This document shows positions 62,410 through 64,000 of a stretch of 64,000 nucleotides of DNA, in pieces. The notes below the pieces were generated by a model, which was not told where the DNA came from, did not search any database, and saw only the letters and a list, made by a program, of their open reading frames with translations. The stretch is from Hydrogenophaga palleronii_A (GTDB taxonomy: Bacteria; Pseudomonadota; Gammaproteobacteria; Burkholderiales; Burkholderiaceae_C). The stretch's first letter is position 1. Every line of letters begins with the position of its first letter. A program made the position numbers and the translations under genes. The stretch is from NCBI RefSeq assembly GCF_031457455.1, contig NZ_JAVDWU010000016.1, positions 1 through 64,000 on the forward strand, given 5' to 3'.

Positions 62410-63570
62410 TCACCAGTTGGACGAGCGGCTCTTCAGCTTCCAATCGTCGCCACGCAGCTGGTAGATGCCCACGGCACCAAAGCTCTGTTCGCCTTTGGCA
62501 TCCCACCGCATGGTTCCGGTCACAGGCGCGTAGCCTTCCAGACTGCGCAACGTAGCCAGCACCTTCTTGCGGTCTGCCGATTTGGCCGCCCGAATGGCGC
62601 CGGCGAGCACATAGGTGCTGTCGTAGCTGTAGTGGGCCCCGTAAGCCACGGGCTGCTTGAAACGTTCCTGGTAGCTGGCCACAAACTTCGGGCCGGAGCC
62701 AAATTCGGAGGCGTTCAGCACAGGCGAGGTGGCGGAAATCTGGTTGATCAGCCCGGCTGCCTTGATCATCGCCGTGGTCTTGATCGTGTCACCACCCACC
62801 AGATGCACGTCGGTATGCCCCACCTTGACCAGGGCCTCCAGCAGTGCGATGGCCTGGAAGTCGTTGAGCATGGACACCACCACATTGGTCTTGTCTGCCT
62901 TCAACTGGGCGGCCAGTTCGTCGAATGCCACGGTGGTGCCGTCAAATGACTGGCGCACGGTGACTTCCTTGTTCAGCTCTTTCAGCCGTTTGGCAGCGCC
63001 TTCAGCCAGGCCCTTGCCATAGGTGGTGCCTTCGTCGAGCACCGCGTAGCGGGTGGCGCCGGCCAGGCCGGCCGCGTAGGCCCCCATGGCCCTGGCCTGG
63101 AGGTTGTCGTTGGCGACCATGCGCAACGTGGTGTCAAAGCCCAGCTCGGTATAGCGGGGGTTGGTGGAGATCGCGATCTGGGCCACATTGGCGGCCGCAT
63201 AGACGGGTGCGGCTTCGATGCTCACGCCCGAGTTCAGGTTGGCGATCACGGCGACCACACCCGCATCCACCAGTTGCTGGGCCACGGCCTTGCCAGTAGC
63301 CGGATCGGCTTTGTCGTCCAGCGACACCACTTCGAGCATCACGGGTTTGCCGTCGACCTTGAAGCCTTGTTTGTTGAGCTCTTCCACCGCCAGCGTGACT
63401 CCGTTGAGCAGGTCCTGCCCCAGCTCGGCCAGTGAACCACTCAGCGGTTGGGCGACACCGATCTTGATGGTGTCGGGAACGCCCGAACAACCGGCAAGCA
63501 ACCCCGTGGCCACCAGGGCAGAGGCCAGCAGGCTGTGAGAAAAGTGGCGGCGGTCCATGGCAGCTTTCAT
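62410..63570 (-). CDS. LivK-type binding lipoprotein
   Basis: A 386-residue binding protein of the branched-chain amino acid family. It has a lipobox LLAGCSG near residue 28, so it should be membrane-anchored, and a twin-arginine-like start DRRHFSHSLL. The mature part begins TIKIGVAQPLSGSLAELGQDLLNGVTLAVEELN, the standard family sequence, and continues with DDKADPATGKAVAQQLVDAGVVAVI. AGGA stands seven bases before the ATG at 63570. As with the downstream protein, its membrane transporter genes are not in the window. Confidence 0.92.
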   Translation of the reverse strand: MKAAMDRRHFSHSLLASALVATGLLAGCSGVPDTIKIGVAQPLSGSLAELGQDLLNGVTLAVEELNKQGFKVDGKPVMLEVVSLDDKADPATGKAVAQQLVDAGVVAVIANLNSGVSIEAAPVYAAANVAQIAISTNPRYTELGFDTTLRMVANDNLQARAMGAYAAGLAGATRYAVLDEGTTYGKGLAEGAAKRLKELNKEVTVRQSFDGTTVAFDELAAQLKADKTNVVVSMLNDFQAIALLEALVKVGHTDVHLVGGDTIKTTAMIKAAGLINQISATSPVLNASEFGSGPKFVASYQERFKQPVAYGAHYSYDSTYVLAGAIRAAKSADRKKVLATLRSLEGYAPVTGTMRWDAKGEQSFGAVGIYQLRGDDWKLKSRSSNW

Positions 63571-63596
63571 TGGGGGTTCCTGAGATTGATGAATCA

Positions 63597-63631
63597 GAAC
63601 GCCCACCTCACCATCGGTCGCGTGGGCGTTC
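63597..63631. other. Ten-base hairpin upstream of the binding lipoprotein gene
   Basis: Perfect inverted arms GAACGCCCAC (63597-63606) and GTGGGCGTTC (63622-63631) around a 15-base loop, 27 bases before the ATG of the binding lipoprotein on the minus strand. It could form in the leader RNA or serve as an operator. Confidence 0.5.
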
Positions 63632-63840
63632 GCAGGTCTAAGGCGATGCTGAAGAAGTCCCGAGTGGCGGCCCAAGAGACTTGCTCAGCCTTGCCTTAAC
63701 GGCCTGCGGAGCTTAAAGGTGAGCGCGGGTGCACCGCCGTGCGGTTTTTCACCGGATGGGCGGGATTAGTGCAATTAATGACTCAGTAGCGCCACCACAG
63801 GTAACGACACCCGATGCCCCTATTGGCACAGGGCGGGCGC

Positions 63841-64000
63841 TCAGCGGCCCGACAACTCGGCCAGGCTCCAGCGCGGTTTGACGTCAAACGCGTACGGCTG
63901 ATCCGCCGACTTGGCATGGCCCAAGCCCGCCTGCCAACGCATGCCGGCGGCCAGGGCAATCATGGCGCCGTTGTCGGTGCACAAGTGCAGTTCGGGGTAG
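63841..64000 (-). CDS. tsaD: tRNA threonylcarbamoyladenosine biosynthesis protein TsaD, C-terminal part
   Basis: Only the last 52 residues are inside the window; the gene continues past its right edge. The reading frame gives YPELHLCTDNGAMIALAAGMRW and ends SLAELSGR followed by TGA. The CTDNGAMIA segment is the diagnostic C-terminal motif of TsaD/Kae1, which binds ATP and metal in the enzyme that makes t6A37 in tRNAs reading ANN codons. Confidence 0.93.
   Translation of the reverse strand, partial: YPELHLCTDNGAMIALAAGMRWQAGLGHAKSADQPYAFDVKPRWSLAELSGR

Overview
The window is GC-rich chromosomal DNA of a betaproteobacterium, most likely a Comamonadaceae member of the Hydrogenophaga/Acidovorax type. 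The reasons are the gene order rpsO-pnp-quinone oxidoreductase-tpiA-secG-tRNA-Leu-nuoA..N-DUF2818, the large NAD-glutamate dehydrogenase, orphan LivK/TctC-era style binding proteins, and GC-rich intergenic repeats. This placement is inference from gene content; no database search was run.

Left part (1-30 kb) is accessory and housekeeping in small units. It holds a periplasmic lytic transglycosylase (205-1395), a NarL-type regulator directly followed by a membrane hybrid histidine kinase (1498-3825), and a run of exported proteins of unknown function (3926-7294) that ends in a frameshifted, probably internally deleted gene. Next come a WYL regulator divergent from a glutathione S-transferase, a DUF4124 protein, a YbjQ protein, and a thiamine-uptake operon thiB-thiP-thiQ on the minus strand behind a clear TPP riboswitch. 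These are followed by a protein methyltransferase, a 56-residue basic protein, a transglutaminase-like protein and an SPW-repeat membrane protein. A plus-strand operon then carries a large FtsX-type permease, a Cds1-like PLP enzyme and an AttH-type lipocalin-like protein. On the minus strand, exported MsrB and MsrA lie upstream of a YjgN-type membrane protein, an M48 peptidase and a degenerate carbamoyltransferase homologue. A MATE transporter, a collagen-like lipoprotein and an MsbA-like ABC exporter complete this part.

Middle part (30-57 kb) is the core. It contains a 1538-residue NAD-glutamate dehydrogenase, DUF1178 and NUDIX genes, DUF2818, and all fourteen complex I genes nuoA to nuoN on the minus strand. 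Upstream in the same direction lie tRNA-Leu(GAG), secG, tpiA, a zinc-less quinone oxidoreductase, pnp and rpsO. Complex I oxidises NADH and pumps protons, and glutamate dehydrogenase and triose-phosphate isomerase feed NADH-producing metabolism.

Right part (57-64 kb) holds a Gly-rich lipoprotein, a SAM methyltransferase divergent from a LysR regulator, an aminotransferase, a 246-bp MITE-like element with 23-bp inverted ends, two LivK-type periplasmic binding proteins without their transporter, and the 3' end of tsaD cut by the window edge.

The least explained regions are the exported-protein cluster at 3.9-7.3 kb, the 48-bp perfect palindrome at 15 kb, the degenerate carbamoyltransferase at 22 kb and the MITE-like element at 60.6 kb.
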